Part shown: positions 13,001 through 23,851 of the stretch, piece after piece
How positions within the stretch are numbered: the stretch's first letter is position 1
Layout of the letters: every line of letters begins with the position of its first letter
Source: Paraescarpia echinospica
Lineage: Eukaryota > Annelida > Polychaeta > Sabellida > Siboglinidae
Reading direction: 5' to 3'
Assembly: GCA_020002185.1 (NCBI GenBank)
Contig: CM034534.1
Span: forward strand, 64,407,966-64,471,965
DNA length: 64,000 bases
Notes under the pieces: generated by a model
Told to the model about the DNA's origin: nothing
The model's database searches: none
Seen by the model: the letters and a program-made list of their open reading frames with translations, nothing else
Program-made: the position numbers and the translations under genes

Positions 13001-15975
13001 TCGGTGACTTCTGCGGCCGCGAACTACTTATCTCCAAAGATGCTGTCATCAAAAGTTGTTAAGATCTTGTGACTGTGGTGACCGTCCATCACGATTATGT
13101 GATGGTTTGTCGGCGACGAATTCGTGAACTTCACGAAGTGGTTGAGCCACGTCAGAAACATCTCCGCATCCATCCAACCGCTGGGATTTGCTTGCCCGAG
13201 AGATTGTGTTGGCGCTCCAATCATCAGCATTTCCATCATGCGCTTGCGTGGAAAAAATCTTGTCTAACGCCCTTCGATGCCACGATGTTGCCTGGCCGGT
13301 GGACGCGCGTGATTCCTGTCTCATCAACGTTCCATACTTTTTGGATGGCTCGTATTTGTTCTGTTGGAGCAATTCTTTGTAAATTGCAAAGAACCTCGCT
13401 ACTTTCGGCTTATTGAAACCCACGGCCCTGGCGACGCTTGTGCCTTGAGGCCGACGTATGCTCAGTTCGGGATGCCTGCGCATGAGTTGACGATTCCCAA
13501 AGTCTCAACCACGTCGTATGCCAGGCGGCGGACATCCAACGGGGTAAGCCGTACATCGACTTATCCATTGATTGCACGTGATCGTATATCTGTTGTTCAA
13601 CTGCACTAGACAGCAATGACGTGCACCCCAACTGCACGGTTCCGGATTCTTAACTTTTTTGTCTCTGTGCCGGCGAATCGTGCGCGCTGGATTTCCCAGA
13701 TCCTTGCTTACACGGATAAACTGCACACTCTGGCTTACTCGCGTCAAGGCCTCGCGCAGTGCCGCTCGGATCTCTACTTTTCTTTTGTAGAGTCGGACCA
13801 TTGTTTCTTTTGAAAATAAATACAAAAATACTCTTGGGTATATGTGTCATGTACGGTTGATGTGCTCAATTTCGTGCGCCTTGTCATTTTGACGATGTAG
13901 TATATACCAACACATATGAAACCAAACATTACTCTGAATGACCTTATGCCAACCTGGTTGATTAACAAATGTGGCAGCCTGTTCAATATAAACTTTCACC
14001 GAAGGAAGAAAAATACAGACACAATACTAAGATGTCACGATATGTACACACAAATGTAAATACTACTAAAGTAAATAATAGTAAATGGTATTTCATAGTT
14101 CAGCGATAGATGATCCATGCATTTAGAAATCAGTTGCGGCACAACGGGCAACTCACCCAAACTGATAGGGTAATACGCCTACCTAGCCATGTTAGAATAG
14201 GCTTATTACCCCTTCAGCACATTTTGTTGCGGCGGGGCGCCATTGAAACACCAACGTGGTAGCCCGTATTTATCTTTAATAATGTGGTTACTAGGTATAT
14301 CAGGTAACGTGTGCCTATTTTCACATTCGCAGGTTTATATACAACAATGTTATCGTCACAAATGTTGTATTCATATTTTCCATCAAAACAACAACAAAAC
14401 GTGATTTTTTCACTTACCGTGTAAGTAGCGCTCCGCCGTTTTCGTGTCAGACGGGACAAAAATGGGGTAGGACTATCGCCTCACGTGGGCCAATCCCCCT
14501 ACCCAACCCTGTCAAGTTGGTATAGGTTTTAGTAACTAACTTTCGGTAGCAATACTATAATACCTGTTGTCCTTTTGCATGATTCATTACTTAACTGCAA
14601 AGCATTTTTAACTTTTCCTAACTCTCAGACAGCATAAATATCGACTGGCACAACAGTTCCACGCGCTCGCCAGTGCTGGTTACCGAGGTTGCTTCTTCAT
14701 GTCTTTCGTGTTTGTACAGGAAACGGCGAGATCGACTTCGAAGAGTTCCTCGGTATGATGACAAAGCGCATGCGCGAGACCGACTCTGAAGAGGAAATCA
14801 AAGAGGCGTTTGTCGTGTTCGACCGAGACGGCGACGGCTACCTCACTTCCCGGGAGCTCAAGCAGGTGCGTTTATATTACATAATATTTACATTAATTTA
14901 GTAAGCAACTGCTGGGAATTTTTCGCCGCGACGTTCACAATTTTTGATGGGGGCACGTAACTGAGGCACATTCAAAAGATCTAGGGGGCATGTGCCCCAA
15001 AGGCCCCCTGGATCTGCCTATGGTAGGTTATTAAAAATTCCAGGAAACATACAATAATCACTGCACATAATTAAACACATGTAGATTAATATCCCTAATA
15101 GTGTACATTTAAAAACTGTTATTTTATTTCCCGTGCGGCTTAAGATTTGTTTGTAACACTGCTAGAAACGATTTGTTGTCGGCACATCATCGCGACTTCA
15201 TTCCGATTTGCCGCCAGGTGATGCTGAATCTCGGCGAGAAGATGACGGACGACGAGATCGAACAGATGATCCGGGAGGCTGACATTGATGGAGACGGCAA
15301 GGTCAACTACGAAGGTCGGATATGTCTCGAGGCGTATTTCTTACACAACGTATCTTATCTCCGTTCTCGTGGACCAGCACTAGAGCTCTGTGTCTCCTTG
15401 AGCTGTCGTGTGTGTGCGCGTGTGTGTGCGTGTGTGCGCGTGCGTGCGTGCGTGTGTGTCTGTGTGTGCGTGTATGTGCATGTGTGGCCAAGACGTCCGT
15501 TTGGCGTCCTTCAGTATTCGTGTATTCCCTTCAGCATAGAATAGTGCAACTGCACCGACACTATCAAGACTCTATAGCCTACAGCCGATGTCTTCCGACC
15601 AAAGTATGACACCGGTTTTGTCCAAAAACTTAATTTCTATTAGTGTCCTACTCTTGAACTTTATTTTTATATCGTTATCTAGTGAATATATTTTTACTAT
15701 ATTAAAAAAACCCTGTTCGAATTGTTCTACATCAGTTGAATTCAACGTGTATGTCAGCCTGTATCCGATAGAGGCCTATAATTCGATCTAATATCCTGCC
15801 ACATTTAGACTGTATCTAGAATTAAGCAATTTATGATAATTGAGAATATAATTTTATAACGTTTCGATAAATGGTCTCAATGTTAGTGTGCTGCAGAAAC
15901 TTGTAACATGTCGACTTTGTGACTAACATTCAAAATTTTTCAGAATTCGCCAAGATGATGACGTCGCCCAGTTGA
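1816..15975 (+). CDS. Calmodulin-like four-EF-hand calcium sensor, 5 visible exons (first exon missing)
   Basis: Exons read at GT-AG sites are 1816-1882, 4083-4226, 14720-14865, 15218-15314 and 15944-15975 (stop TGA). The joined frame gives 161 residues after an initiator Met expected on an unseen upstream exon. Four canonical 12-residue EF-hand loops are visible: [36 protein letters not shown] and [12 protein letters not shown]; each starts with Asp and ends with Glu, so all four should bind calcium. The protein is calmodulin-like along its length but has an N-terminal extension of about 13 residues ([15 protein letters not shown]) before [16 protein letters not shown]. It ends [10 protein letters not shown] rather than the usual FVQMMTAK-type tail. 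The 144-nt exon matches the third exon of vertebrate calmodulin genes. The next intron is shifted (146 + 97 nt here against 107 + 136 nt as I recall for human). Likely a divergent calmodulin paralogue acting in the cytosol on target peptides. Troponin C or centrin are less likely from the linker and loop spacing. Confidence 0.9.
3590..3690 (+). repeat. Dispersed repeat copy, inverted partner at 17375-17450
   Basis: The stretch containing GGTTGAATC, GAGTGGCCGGCTT and GATTCTTTCCATGGGTACCC, running into CGTACCTCTCTGTCCCTC, reappears in reverse complement at 17375-17450 with few changes. Both copies lead into a pyrimidine-rich tract on the same relative strand, so the tract probably belongs to the element. 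Confidence 0.75.
3655..4034 (+). repeat. CT-rich microsatellite, (CT)n and CCCTCC variants
   Basis: About 380 bases of almost pure pyrimidine on the + strand, ending in an uninterrupted (CT)n of about 80 bases and followed by (TA)n at 4040-4058. It ends about 48 bases before the acceptor at 4083. The long Ser/Leu/Pro open frames across it are artefacts of repeat composition. Confidence 0.95.
4227..6503 (+). other. Proximal part of the 10.5-kb calmodulin-like intron, no gene seen
   Basis: Donor GTTCGT follows 4226. The stretch has GT/GC-rich simple sequence at 4765-4905 (GTGCGTGCGTGC-type words) and otherwise unremarkable sequence. Short frames at 4731-4925, 5709-6089 and 5979-6236 have no recognisable domain and are treated as chance. 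Confidence 0.6.
6700..6735. repeat. Perfect 16-bp inverted repeat with 4-nt loop
   Basis: Arms GGCGTATTGTCTCACC (6700-6715) and GGTGAGACAATACGCC (6720-6735) flank GCTT. A related broken palindrome at 6738-6780 pairs ACGGGGCCAATAG with CTATTGCCCCGT. At the other end of the same transposon, 14165-14213 pairs GGGTAATACGCCTA with TAGGCTTATTACCC. These are plausible subterminal transposase-binding palindromes; that function is inferred. Confidence 0.85.
6990..10530 (-). mobile_element. RTE-like non-LTR retrotransposon, near full length but frameshifted
   Basis: Read on the - strand from about 10530 to 6990. A 5' region is followed by the endonuclease start ([18 protein letters not shown] near 10010-10060), then the endonuclease body at 9749-9350 ([32 protein letters not shown]). 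The reverse transcriptase lies at 8700-7397 ([32 protein letters not shown]) and the C-terminal segment at 7351-7001 ([30 protein letters not shown]). The usual Y-A-D-D box reads F-A-G-D here, so catalysis is probably lost, and the frame is broken near 9750-9990, 8490-8590 and 7360-7400. Inserted inside the pogo-like element. RTE is the best guess from the endonuclease and C-terminal words; exact clade not verified. Confidence 0.85.
9124..9357 (-). repeat. Six tandem 39-bp copies inside the LINE endonuclease, in frame
   Basis: On the - strand the unit encodes [13 protein letters not shown], and six copies follow one another without breaking the frame; one copy has Ala to Gly and the DNA copies are otherwise nearly identical. 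SDH is the conserved terminal motif of the AP-endonuclease-type domain of non-LTR elements, normally present once. Confidence 0.95.
10691..12320. repeat. 56-bp minisatellite, about 29 copies
   Basis: The unit starts GATTCATAGTAGACACGTGA and is 56 bp long. Every copy carries the palindromic hexamer CACGTG. Variant positions (CATAGT/CACAGT, GTGAACT/GTGTACT, CTTAAC/CTCAAC/TTTAAC, AACAACT/AACAGCT, GTTGT/GTTGC) fall into runs: units 2-9 and 11-17 repeat the same variant order, while units 23-27 form a homogenised block. It abuts the 3' end of the pogo-type transposase. Confidence 0.97.
12332..13860 (-). pseudogene. Pogo/Tigger-like DDE transposase remnant with C-terminal zinc finger
   Basis: Read on the - strand in several frames. 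It has an N-terminal psq-type helix-turn-helix ([10 protein letters not shown]... [17 protein letters not shown], about 13790-13640), then a CENP-B-like helical region ([20 protein letters not shown], 13460-13400). The catalytic core shows VDETGIT near 13330 (first Asp) and [10 protein letters not shown] near 13090 (second Asp). After GDK at about 13030 the sequence jumps to a Pro/Ala-rich segment, so the third catalytic acid is missing, probably by internal deletion. The tail from 12440 to the stop at 12334-12332 reads [20 protein letters not shown] then [12 protein letters not shown], a PHD-like Cys/His finger seen in some pogo-family transposases. Frameshifts and stops make it non-functional. 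Confidence 0.8.
13861..14719 (+). other. Right part of the pogo-like element and end of the calmodulin-like intron
   Basis: Contains the right subterminal palindrome (14165-14213), the right terminal repeat ending at 14511, then about 200 bases of ordinary intron to the acceptor TTTGTACAG before 14720. A - strand open frame at 14459-14214 lies inside the element and has no recognisable domain. Confidence 0.5.
14940..15035. repeat. MITE-like end, related to the copy at 18060-18352
   Basis: The segment containing GATCTAGGGGGCATGTGCCCC and GGCCCCCTGGATCTGCCTATGG resembles the right end of the element at 18060-18352 (GACACGTGCC, GGCCCCCGGATCCGCCTATG). It lies in the short intron between calmodulin-like exons 14720-14865 and 15218-15314. 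Confidence 0.6.
15405..15485 (+). repeat. GT/GC simple repeat in the last calmodulin-like intron
   Basis: Alternating GTGTGTGCGCGTGTGTGC-type sequence of about 80 bases, with potential Z-DNA composition. It is non-coding; Cys/Val/Arg-rich open frames across it are composition artefacts. Confidence 0.85.
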
Positions 15976-17200
15976 GCCTCCGAAACCGCGTTGAGCATGA
16001 TCGCAAGGTGGCGCAAGCAGCGTTGCCTAGTGTCGTTGACAAGTTCAACCTTCTAAGCCACCACGACTACGTGTTTTGCTTCCTCTGACGTCGGCGTCGA
16101 CGAAGAAGATTATTGTTAGACCGGTCCGTGTATTCACAGTACTGAGCCGGGCCATGTACTACCTTGACACTAGTTTTCCTTTTTTTTTAATCCCAATGGA
16201 AAACATTAATTATTAGCGAAAATATTCGTCAATTTGGAAGAATTATTAATATCGAATTTTCTTTATAATACAAGTTCTAGGAAATTGAAAATCACTTCAT
16301 CGTTCCGATTGCCGTCTGCAGTCTTCATTAGGAACTAATTTGGACTTCCTCTGCTCGCCAGCTGGTGATACGAGCAGGCTATATTGACGAAAACAGCAGG
16401 AGAAACGTTGAAGCGAGTTTCAATGTCATAGTTGTGTATAGAAAACAGATTTTTAAGCAAAACATTTTGGTCGTGTGGTGAATGGCCAGGGAGACCACAA
16501 AACCAAATTCAGAGTTTATTTTACGTTGATTTTTCAGAAGGAAAACATTTATACATGGGTCTAAACATATTTAAATGAACAAAAGCTGGTTGTTTGTTAT
16601 CGTAAAAGTGTGTTATATTATAGTATACGATCACATTATGTGCTTTCTATCATCATGGGCACTTTTAGTGTGTTAATGAGCCACAGTTGGTTCATACAAG
16701 TTTACCATTATCTGTTCAATATAAATATTTTGACTGGAATGCCATGTTGACATTGTAAACGGTAAAGTCGATATTCATAGAGATAACGGTCAATTGTTAA
16801 CAGCATCTTTTCCGGTAAAACGATACGACTTTGTACCTCGTCGCTGCTCGACAAATGGTGTAGATAAACGAATTGACATTGCTGATATGAATTATACTTC
16901 CATGTGATTAGCATTTATACTGTCTCCCACACAACTGTTATATAACGCGCAGATTAGGGTTTCTCTCAATCAATCCCAGCATTTGCATTTTGTCTATAGT
17001 TAATAGTAACGTACAATTGAGTTTATAAGATAGGTAAGTTGCAGCATCGCGGTTATTTTCATCTCTATAATTTATGTTTGGTAGCAGAATCATGTTTTGG
17101 TTTGTTTGACAGACACGTGTGTTTGTTATGTGACACTTTTTGTAGTATTATCATGATAGTATTATTTTAATGTACTTTAGAAATAAAATAATTACGCAGG
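15976..17200 (+). other. Probable 3' UTR and 3' flank of the calmodulin-like gene
   Basis: No further coding is seen after the stop at 15973-15975. An AATAAA hexamer lies at 17182-17187, about 1.2 kb downstream, in an AU-rich setting and is a candidate polyadenylation signal. It is not unique evidence, so the transcript end is uncertain. Confidence 0.4.
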
Positions 17201-17374
17201 AGTTTTTAAAGTTGATTCACTAGATTAGAACATTATTACGACGACAGGTGTGCGTGTGTGTGTGCGCATGTTAGATCCGGCTGTTTCGGTCGACTAGCGA
17301 GATAGGGGAATGAGAGGGGTAGGTTGTGAGAGAAAATGAAGTGGAGGGAGAGAGAGTGCGAGGGAGGGAGGGGT

Positions 17375-17450
17375 AGAGGGACAGAGAGGTACGGGTACCC
17401 ATGGAAAGAATCTGCAAGCCGGCCACTCGGATTCAACCCCAACAAACCTT
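17375..17450 (-). repeat. Inverted partner of the dispersed repeat at 3590-3690
   Basis: Reverse complement of the 3590-3690 repeat, preceded on the + strand by an AG-rich purine tract (17280-17385) that mirrors the CT tract of the other copy. It places one copy inside the calmodulin-like gene and one just beyond its 3' end. Confidence 0.75.
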
Positions 17451-17900
17451 TTGCGGAAGGTGTGGTGTTTAGGCTTACCTTCCTCCGAACCATGGGTGGG
17501 AGCTTAGGGCCTCTCTATGATAAATTACATCACCTGAATTTTAACGTCCAAAGATGTTCTGAAACATCGCATGTCTCTTTCTGTCGATGTTTGCAAAGAA
17601 ACGTTCATTGCATATACACCCTTCCACACCGACGGTCGGACTTACAACTGGCTGTCAGGTTGAAAATATGGCAACTCGCAATGACGTCATCACCAATTGT
17701 GTGGTAACGTCGACGTTTAGACACGTTAACGTAGCAGTTGCACATGACTGGAAGAGTGTCCGATTTCACGACTGAAAATTTGAGGAATGGATCAATAATT
17801 TTTGGTGCACAGAATTTTTGCAACAGTATTTTTACTAGTGTACAAATGGAGGTCAGATTTCAGTGCATAGGATACGGTCGGGTCACATTCCAGTGGAAAA

Positions 17901-17907
<7 letters not shown>

Positions 17908-17941
<34 letters not shown>

Positions 17942-17945
17942 CGCG
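17908..17945 (+). repeat. (GT)n then (GC)n microsatellite
   Basis: About 26 bases of GT dinucleotides followed by GCGCGCGCGC. Confidence 0.95.
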
Positions 17946-18059
17946 TGCATGTGTGTGATGTGTCAATTCAGTCTAATTTTAAGCGTCCTCCGTCGCAGAC
18001 AAAGCTATATCAGATGGACCTGTCGAGGGATGTTGTTCGGCAAGAACCCGACAGTCATT

Positions 18060-18352
18060 ACCAGGGGCGGACCCAGAGAGGGTAATCTGGGGGAGGGGGC
18101 AAAAACCTCCATTGACGACCGACGCAAATTCATATTCGGTGGTCTGAGCCGGACTTCAGCACGACTGCGCTGTCGGATTATCGGAAGACGAGAGGGGTGG
18201 TGGTGGTGTTGAACAGTTTCGCCGCCGCATTGCTGCATCTCTGAAATTTCAGCTTTACCTAAACGGAAGCACATACAAAAAGGTGTGGGGTCACGCAAAA
18301 TTCCAAAGGTCTATGGGGACACGTGCCTTTCAGGCCCCCGGATCCGCCTATG
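18060..18352. mobile_element. MITE-like non-autonomous DNA element
   Basis: The left end reads CAGGGGCGGACCCAG. The right end, reverse complemented, reads CATAGGCGGATCCGGGGG. The interior (about 290 bases) has no coding capacity. Terminal repeats with GGCGGAYCC cores are typical of hAT-type MITEs, but I did not find a convincing 8-bp duplication. Confidence 0.5.
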
Positions 18353-19870
18353 ATTGCGCCAATACGGGGACGTGTGCGAAAACACTACAGGAACTTCGAC
18401 GTGCTTGTCCAGTTTAGCTTTAAGTGTCCACATTTATTTTCTGGTAAGACACAATTACTTCCAGCCAGATGTGTTATCATCTGCAGTCTGCACCGCTCGT
18501 CAGTAAAGTTACGGACCAGACACTCGCTGGCATTGTTAACGGATAGCTTCTACGCGCACGCTCGTGAACACAAAACCAAGAACACGAATTAGTAGCGTAA
18601 TACGATATTCACATGGAATTTTTTTGTCAGCAAAGTGCAACTCCTGTTCGTGTCGCGCTAACATATTGTTCAGTACATTTTGTAAACAACTTAAGTATGT
18701 TACATTTTAAATAAGATCTTCTAGTTGTGTAACGCGATTGTGTCCACATTAGAAGAATCAGACGTGACGAACACCGGACAAACTCCGTGTTGCCATGACG
18801 CCATTTTTGCTATGGTAGGGATGTCAACAGACGTCGCCGCTAATTCAGTCGGACGAGAATCCGTTAAGATTTTGCCGACTTTCAACTTGTTTCCACGTAA
18901 CAACGCATTGATCATAAATTTTGTTTCTTTTGAATAACATTACATTAACATCATTAGTATTTTTAGGATTACTGATTTCGCTGCAACTTGAAACGGTTAT
19001 TACACAAGCGTGCTATGAAGCTGCTACGGGTCGGGTGATTTGCGTCCGATCGTTTTGATGAGGCCCGGCTTCGCGTTTAGGAGCACTCACTTAAAAAAAA
19101 ATGGGCATATCAATGTGATGCATCAAATTAAAGGTAATATAATAAACTGCTTATATCTAGAACACCATTGTAGGAAATTTAGTGTAACATTGTGAAAAAT
19201 TATAACGAAAACACCTGGCGTTTCATTCCCGTACGTGTGAAAACGTAAATTGATGTCATTTTGCCAAGATAATCCATTACATTTCTACTTTTAAAATACG
19301 TAAATAAAAACCCCATTGTTGGTCTACCTCATGTGCCCCTACAGCTTAGAAGACACCCCATCCAATTTCGAAGGTTCGGATGTTTCCGTGAGCGGGTTCG
19401 GCAATATCCGTCGGCTGCTGTTGTCAGTATTACATGATGATCAGCAGAGGGCAGCACATTATCACGTTTTTTTCGTTTAGGGGTACGCATTTGCCAAAAA
19501 AATTGTACGTGATACCAGCATCCCACACACTTGTGTTACATACAAGTTAAAGGTAATTTAATATATTTATTACATCCTGAATTGCATTGCTAGCAGTTTC
19601 TTGTAACATTATGAAATAATATAATAAATGTGTTCCCGACATGTTCTGTTTTAGCAGAATCATTATATACAGGTACAGTAGACCTGTTCTACAATTTCTC
19701 GTCTTTAAATCATAATACATATTACTCAGTATTCTTGCCACGGAGTATGATTCTATTAATTTAAAATGTTATTGTTCAGTTTAGAACAATGGCATAATAT
19801 ATTAATGAAGGAAGTTTTTCATATAATAATTGTATTTTTAATAAAACACAAGAACCACTTCAAAATAACT
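18353..19870. other. Intergenic sequence with a diverged direct duplication
   Basis: No gene is seen. Two diverged direct copies about 425 bases apart (19070-19220 and 19480-19640) share TTTAGG...ACTTAAA/GCCAAAAAAA, AAGTTAAAGGTAAT-type and TGTAACATT(A/G)TGAAA words in the same order. Confidence 0.45.
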
Positions 19871-20690
19871 TGTCTCGTTCTATTAACTATTTAATATTGT
19901 TGTATCACCTTATTGTTCCATCTACAAAACTGTAATGCACATTTGATTACTGGGCTACGTAGCTTTCATTTGATCGATGATACACTGTGCTCAGTGCAAA
20001 TTACCTGTATAGTTCACCTTGGTTAATTCATTAATGGAGTATTTTTGTAATCAATTAATAAATAGTTGTGTTGTCTACAAAAAATAACACGTACTAATTT
20101 ATGTAATCCTCAGCTTTCGATTGCTATATTATACACTATGACCGTTGTAAAATAGTCCATCTTGTTAGTAATTAATTAATCTTGTCATATTAATTAATTA
20201 ATGTATTGTTCTGTCTACACAATTTGTATACACACATTGAATGCTGAACCGCGCAGTTTTAATTTGCTATATTACACTGATTACTACAAAATGTAATCTT
20301 GTTCTATTAATTAATTAACATTGTTCTATTAATTAATTAATGTATTTTTCTGTCTACTCGAATTATAGGTATATATTGATTGCTGAGCGCTTCAGCTTTT
20401 ATTTGCTGTATTACACGCAGTAATCACTAAAAATTCATCTTGTTTTTAATTAATTAATTTCTTATATTAATTAATTAACATATTGTTCCGTCTACACATA
20501 TGGCATACATATATTAAATGCTGAGCTATGCAGCTTTAATTTGCCATATTACACACTGATCACTACAAAAATGCTATATTGTTCTATTAATTAATATTTT
20601 AATTAATTAATATTGTGTCCCGTCAACAAACAGTTACACTTTCGTTGCCGAGCTTCCCAGCTTACATTTGTTAGATTAAACATGATGTGT
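19870..20690. repeat. AT-rich tandem array, period about 145 bp, about 6 diverged copies
   Basis: Successive units repeat the order: TTAATTAATTAA palindromes, TTGTTC(C/T)(A/G)TCTACA, a variable stretch, GCTGAGC...CAGCTTT, ATTTGC(T/C)(A/G)TATTACAC, then ACTA(C/A)AAA. Copies are clearly diverged, so this is an old array. Confidence 0.7.
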
Positions 20691-23600
20691 GCAACAAATA
20701 ATGATAAAATATAATTTAATTACAAAATTTCCCTGAAAATCATTCTAATTTGTGCAAATTATGCCAATACAAATGAGTAAAATATTACTTTTTGACATAT
20801 TTGAAAAGAAGGACTACAAATCTATCAGTGTGCCAAATTTAATTGACAGACATTGAACAGAACTTTTATTATACTTTAAATAAAAATATGCACACGTTTT
20901 GGTGCCCTTTTCCAGTTCACCGGTACTGTATAAGAGACTTACAATGCGAAAAATGTGTTAAATTTTACATCTTCAAAAATTCATATCTAGAAAACTACTT
21001 TACTAATTTTGATATAGTTTTCACTTTTCACTTTCTCCTGGGTTCCGCCATATGATAAAATATAAAACTTCATATACCTGCAAAATGAAATTTTCAATGA
21101 CATCCCTAGCTATGGTCTCACTATCCTATATCTGGTTCTATCAGTTCTAACAGTAAATGATTGGTATTCTACGACAACCGACCAGGAATATTTTCCATTA
21201 TAATGTACTTTAGACAATTAAAAGTCTGGTATCATAATAAAATTCATATTAAATTCAACACAATTGCATGTTTTATCTGCTAATTTTTGAAATGGAGATA
21301 ATTTACACAACAAATCTGTGCCATTGGCACCATTTAGAGTGATATTTTATTATATTTCAATAATGATTCAACCAAGCAAGTCGAAAAGAAAATAGTAAAA
21401 AAAAGTAACAAAACGGAAGATTTGTTTATTTGTGAACTATTTTATGTACCTTATGTGCCTGAAAAGGGGAGATTTATGCCCAAGAGAGCATAAGATGTGT
21501 CCAATGCCAAACACAAGGTACTTGATAGATTGCACAGCTGGGCAGTATATAAGATAAATACAGAGCAGATTAAACCAGCTGCTGCATGAATCAAACATTA
21601 CACCATCACAGTGAGTCTACTAAAAACGCTTAAATCAAGTGGATGATAGTCATGATATAATAAGAGAGATGACAGAACGGGAGCTACACTTGCGAGGCGA
21701 CATCTCATGACCTCACCAACCTGCATATCTGTTAAGAATCAAGTACAGTACACAGTCCTTACGCTATACATCGCACACACAGGTGTATTTATAATATAAA
21801 TATAGATTCTCTTATATACATATATGTACACGAACACATGCTCTTCTACAAGTCCCTTGTGAAAAGAACACAGCAGTTCATGACATATACGTCTTCATGT
21901 GTATCTGTCATCAAACTAATAGTTATTTCACTGCAGAACAGGCATAGAACATCATTGTTTACTAACAATTTTAAAATATATCATATTAAAGCATGGCTAC
22001 AGTTGATAGAATAATATGGAACACTGACAAATGAGTGCACCACATCAGATAACACAATTATACCCTACCCAGAAACAGCTTAACTCATTCAAACGTTGCA
22101 CTCTAGTTGGGTATGCAATGTATTCCACCATCCAAAAACTCATATTTTGAAAACATTGTGTAGCTCCATTTTGCAACTTTAGACCCATCCTGGACGGCGT
22201 AATGTCACAACAAATTTTGTTTTAATAATATCACTTCAAATATTTAAGACCCAACAAAATTTAGGTGAACGTTTTGAATACTACAAAATGCATTGTCATT
22301 ACGCAACCTCTATGGTAGGGTGAGTGGAAGCACCATAAGACAAGGGTCAAGGGTGATAAACAATGAGGTAAACTCTTATGTAAACACCCTGCCATTACAA
22401 TTCTGAATTTGAGTGAGGAATCCGTCACACCATGTCATAGGTATAATAAAGCTTTCACTCGCAATGTGCACACACCATCTGTGTTTCAAGCAGGTTTCAA
22501 TAAGACACATAACACAAGGACAGGACAATAGTACAAACATCCACAATCATGTCATCAAGCACAAACGAAAACATACCGAGTGACACGAATATGTCATGCG
22601 ACATATGTCACATGACACAAGTGAAACATGTCAAGTGACCTGTGGAACATGTCAAATCCACATGACTTCATAACAGACGAACACCAATATATTTCAAACA
22701 TACATATAACAATTACACACATAAAACTCATCCCATCATGCAATGCACACAATCTCACTGCCCTCTCAAAATCTGTATACAAACTCAGACTTAGCAATTA
22801 TTCCACATACAAACAAATCTCTGACAATGGATTGAATACAATATTACCCCCGTAGTTTGTTTATCGAAACATACTGCTAACTTGGTGTGAAGACATCTGG
22901 TAGAACATGATTAATTTCAACACTTTTTGAGATGGGGTTACCTTACTTACATATTAATGTTATGCAGACATTTTAACCAAAACCCCAACATAGTTAACAG
23001 TCCACAGTTTCCCCAAATTACCAGACTGAAACATCAGACACATCACAACATACAACACACTAAATGGCATCTACCTTCTCTAGAATCAGAAACTGGTGAT
23101 CATTGAATCGTCAAGGGTAATTCTAGTCATAACTGCTGTGTCTTTTCATGTGGCCCACCCACGAGATGCATCTCCCACCCCTAAACCCCATAGAAATTGC
23201 GCTGATCTGACTCACGCTTTCAAACCACACCTACACTTTGGTGTATGCCGACAGACGTCACTGCTGAGACCATTTGCGAAAGCGAAATCTATCAGCAACA
23301 TGTGCTATAAGTCTGGTATCCACAAATTATTATATCAACAGCAGATGGCGTCACCAATCGCATTGCATTGTCTACATTCGCCAGGTGGCGCCATTTGACA
23401 CGAATTGTCCATGGCAACTAGGGAGAAGCTAGAACAAACGCATGCTCAATATTATATTGTGACCAGTATTTTAACGGGAAACAAATACAGCAGTTTGGTC
23501 CAATAATATAAATCCTCCTTAGTTTGCTCTGACTGCATTATTCACATACACTCCCGGCGTCCCATACCATGATATGAATGCAAGCCCTGTCAGACAATAA

Positions 23601-23851
23601 ATTTGGTCCCACTAAAATCAGTCCAGGTAGTTGGGTCACAATATAAATGTTGGCAGTCTAAAGTGATCCCTGAACCCAAGTACAGGGAATACATTTAGGC
23701 AGATAGTGTGATCAAAACTGGTCCACTAGACTAACTTTGGCTCCAGACCAAATTTATTGCGACACTCCCACGTATTGAAATTGACCTACATAAAACACAT
23801 TTTCCAACCTCACTCCAAGTTCCAAGTACTCTGAGCGTAATCGCATGTGCC
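20691..23851. other. AT-rich stretch downstream of mitoferrin, no gene seen
   Basis: Short frames (20843-21055, 22594-22855, 23096-23398) show no domain. The part nearest 23851 is probably the mitoferrin 3' UTR: an AATAAA on the - strand lies at 23758-23753, about 95 bases after the stop codon. Confidence 0.45.
23753..23758 (-). promoter_or_regulatory. Candidate polyadenylation signal of mitoferrin
   Basis: AATAAA on the - strand about 95 bases after the mitoferrin stop codon. It is the first such hexamer downstream that I noticed. Confidence 0.35.

Larger units (their letters stand above)
6504..14511. mobile_element. Composite pogo/Tigger-like DNA transposon with imperfect terminal inverted repeats
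   Basis: The left end (CAGGGG at 6504, core GTAGGGGGATTAGCC) and the reverse complement of the right end at 14511 (CAGGGTTGGG then GTAGGGGGATTGGCC) are imperfect inverted repeats. Between them lies a degenerate pogo-type transposase (12332-13860, - strand). A perfect 16-bp hairpin at 6700-6735 and looser palindromes at 6738-6780 and 14165-14213 mark the subterminal regions and share the word GGCGTATT/AATACGCC. The element is interrupted by an RTE-like LINE and by a minisatellite. I do not see a clear TA target duplication at the ends, so the exact boundaries are uncertain. Confidence 0.55.

Noticed and set aside
14214..14459. Small - strand gene of 81 codons
   Set aside because: Lies inside the pogo-like element, overlaps its subterminal region and has no recognisable domain.
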